From Caldifarciminota bacterium (GTDB taxonomy: Bacteria; Hydrothermota; Tepidihabitantia; Tepidihabitantales; Tepidihabitantaceae): a stretch of DNA of 10,333 nucleotides. Made by a program: the position numbers and the translations under genes. This document shows positions 8,481 through 10,333 of the stretch, in pieces. The notes under the pieces were generated by a model. The model saw only the letters and a program-made list of their open reading frames with translations. It did not search any database and was not told the DNA's origin. Every line of letters starts with the position of its first letter. The first letter of the stretch is position 1. The stretch is from assembly GCA_016935775.1 (NCBI GenBank), contig JAFGQF010000294.1:1-10333 (forward strand). The letters run 5' to 3'.

Positions 8481-10333
8481 GCCGGCCGGCCGCGGCGTCG
8501 AGTCCCGACCGCGCTGACGACGATCGTCGCGAGCAGGAGCAGCAGGGCCACCAGCGAAACAAGGGCGCCTGCCCGGTAGTGGGGCGAGCGGTAGGCGAAT
8601 TCGACTTCGTGCCGGCCGGGCTCCAGCGGAACCGCGCGCAGCGTGTGGAACGCCCTCAACACCGTCGCGTCCCGGCCGTTGACTCGCGCCTTCCAGGCCG
8701 GGTGCCAGTTCTCGCTCAGCACCAGCAGGCCGGGCCGGTCGAGCGTCGCGGACAGCCGGATGCGGTTTGCGTCGTACGCGGCGACCTCGACTCTGCCGGG
8801 AGGCGTCGTGTCCGGGTCGGATGCGAACCCGGGGTCGGACTCGACCAGCGCGATGCGCGCCGCGTCGAAACCAGGGTCGCGCAGGGTCTCGATTACCCGG
8901 TCGCGGTCAGGCTCGACCCGGAAATCGCCGACCAAGAAAGCCCGGGGCAGGGCGGTGAGGTTGCGGTAGACGGTGTACTGGTTGCCGATGAACTCGGGCC
9001 GGAAACGGGGCTGGGCGAAGAAGGCGCGGAGCTGGCGGATTGCCTGGCGGCTGCGCTCGTCGTAGCGCGAGTCGTCTTCGGGCAACGTGAGGCCGATCAC
9101 GTACCTGACGTTCAACAGGTTCATGAAGTTGGGCTGGACCAGGTTGCCGGCCTGGAACATCACGCTTGAGCCCGAGCCGATGAAGTCCTGGTAGTTCTGG
9201 AGCGGGTTGGGCAGCTGGCCGCCGGCGCTCTGGATTCCGTGGCCCATCAGGACGCCGTTGTCGGACCGCTCGTAGTTCATCGGCATCACCCGGTAGAGCG
9301 AGGTGTCCTGTTTAAGGAAGGCGATTGCCTCGTCCGGGGCGAAGTACTGCTCGGGTGGGGGCACGCCGCGGATGTAGCCCCGTTGATGGTCCCAGAGGTG
9401 CAGCGACAGGCCGATGTCGAGCGTCATCACCACCGCGAGGGCGACTGCGGCCAGCAGGGCCGCACGCGGCCCCGTGCCGCGGCGCCGGCGCAACCAGCCG
9501 AGCGTGCGCTCGAAGCCGGCGGCCGCGAGCGCGGCGAGCGAGAACGACGCTAGGAAGAATATCATCCCCGGGCCGCGGAACTTGCTGAGGCCGGGCAGGA
9601 GCAGGTAGGGCAGGCGGTAGAAAGGCGTGTTGCCGCCCCAGGCCATCAGCAGGGCGACAATGAAGGCGACGAGGAAGAATCTCGTGCCGCCCCGGCGCCA
9701 GCCGCGGATGATGCCGACCACCGCGAACAGCAGCGGCAGCAGTCCCATGTACTCGCTGTGCAGCTTGAAGGGGTTGGTGCCGTGGTACTGGTCGAGGATT
9801 CCCGAGAATTGGGGCGAAAGCAGGTCGAGCGTTTCACGGATCGGCATCGACCACGAGGTGGCGTACTCGTAGCCGCGCTCACTGCCGCGCGCGGCGTAGG
9901 GCATGTTGCCGAATATCGGCAGGTACTGGACCGCCGACAGGGCCGCGCCGAGCGCCATCCCGGCGGCGAAGAACAGCGCCAGCCGGACTGCGAGCCCGGC
10001 GGACTTCTCCTGCCGGATTATCCCGACCCAGCGCCAGGCGAACCAGGCGATGAGCATCAGCAGGGTGTAATAGACTTTCTGGACGTGGCCGGAGAGCAGT
10101 TGGAGGGCGATCATCAGGCCCGCCAGCAGGAAGGGTAGCAGCGTGCGGCGGTTCATGCCGCGTTCGACGAAGAAGAGAGCCACCGGCATCAGCGCGCAGC
10201 CGATGAGCCGGCCGTCGTGACCGGCATAGGTCAAAGTCAGCAGGCTGCCGGCGAACATGTAGGCGATTCCGCCCAGCATCGCCGGGAGCACCGCAGTTTC
10301 CCGCTCCCGGAGAAACAGGTAGGTGCCCAGGCC
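8477..10333 (-). CDS. YfhO-family polytopic membrane protein (partial, N-terminus beyond window)
   Basis: The frame is open to the right edge, giving 618 visible residues. The GTG at 10291 is internal, because the 14 codons before it (GLGTYLFLRERETA) continue the family's GTYLFLR pattern. About ten hydrophobic segments occupy the first ~310 visible residues, consistent with a GT-C-like membrane fold. A long extracytoplasmic region follows with YfhO-type signatures: LLNVRYVIG, ALPRAFLVGDF, then LSENWHPAWKARVNG and LEPGRHEVEFAYRSP. One last membrane helix (about 588-610) and a basic tail (TRRRGRP) close the protein. Characterised YfhO relatives in Firmicutes take part in glycosylation of cell-wall polymers; the substrate here is unknown. 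The first membrane segments and catalytic loop lie outside the window. The gene lies 30 bases upstream of the secreted-protein gene, whose promoter overlaps this stop codon. Confidence 0.85.
   Translation of the reverse strand, partial: GLGTYLFLRERETAVLPAMLGGIAYMFAGSLLTLTYAGHDGRLIGCALMPVALFFVERGMNRRTLLPFLLAGLMIALQLLSGHVQKVYYTLLMLIAWFAWRWVGIIRQEKSAGLAVRLALFFAAGMALGAALSAVQYLPIFGNMPYAARGSERGYEYATSWSMPIRETLDLLSPQFSGILDQYHGTNPFKLHSEYMGLLPLLFAVVGIIRGWRRGGTRFFLVAFIVALLMAWGGNTPFYRLPYLLLPGLSKFRGPGMIFFLASFSLAALAAAGFERTLGWLRRRRGTGPRAALLAAVALAVVMTLDIGLSLHLWDHQRGYIRGVPPPEQYFAPDEAIAFLKQDTSLYRVMPMNYERSDNGVLMGHGIQSAGGQLPNPLQNYQDFIGSGSSVMFQAGNLVQPNFMNLLNVRYVIGLTLPEDDSRYDERSRQAIRQLRAFFAQPRFRPEFIGNQYTVYRNLTALPRAFLVGDFRVEPDRDRVIETLRDPGFDAARIALVESDPGFASDPDTTPPGRVEVAAYDANRIRLSATLDRPGLLVLSENWHPAWKARVNGRDATVLRAFHTLRAVPLEPGRHEVEFAYRSPHYRAGALVSLVALLLLLATIVVSAVGTRRRGRPA

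Overview
The window is GC-rich DNA (roughly two-thirds G+C by eye), densely coded, and looks like a chromosome segment of an uncultured Gram-negative-type bacterium. A PorV/PorQ-type outer-membrane barrel protein, a secreted protein ending in a FlgD-like/T9SS-type C-terminal domain, a YfhO-type membrane protein and a free-standing four-helix-bundle (S23) protein set among short 'cgagtgacgaatg' repeats suggest the FCB-related candidate phyla, for example WOR-3/Stahlbacteria. That placement is inference, with low to moderate confidence. I see no plasmid, phage or transposon genes.

Layout, left to right. Positions 1-130 hold imperfect direct repeats. A gene for a four-helix-bundle/23S rRNA intervening-sequence-type protein follows (171-521), and an inverted copy of the repeat core lies just after it (576-588). 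Next on the + strand come an acetyl-CoA acetyltransferase (613-1809) and, 5 bases later, tsaE (1815-2237, TTG start). The 3' end of tsaE overlaps by 54 bp the 3' end of mfd, which runs on the - strand (5192 to 2184). All remaining genes are on the - strand. In transcription order they are a YfhO-family membrane protein that enters from beyond the right edge (10333 to 8477), a secreted protein with CARDB-like repeats and a C-terminal sorting-type domain (8446 to 7076), a PorV-like barrel protein with two C-terminal regulatory-like domains (7076 to 5682), an 86-residue protein that is 52% lysine (5544 to 5284), and mfd. No gene-free stretch exceeds 300 bases.

How the parts may work together. 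The secreted protein and the PorV-like protein share a TGATG stop/start junction. They look like an exported cargo and an outer-membrane partner, and YfhO upstream could belong to the same envelope module. The lysine-rich gene has its own -35/-10 promoter, a strong Shine-Dalgarno site and a probable terminator, so it appears to be an independent, well-expressed DNA- or RNA-binding protein. Two GTG-started genes (mfd and the secreted protein) have a TATAAT or TAGAAT hexamer exactly 6 bases before the start codon and no Shine-Dalgarno site. This predicts leaderless mRNAs, while neighbouring genes use ordinary Shine-Dalgarno starts.

The two observations most worth pursuing are the repeat-flanked S23-type gene and the predicted leaderless promoters.
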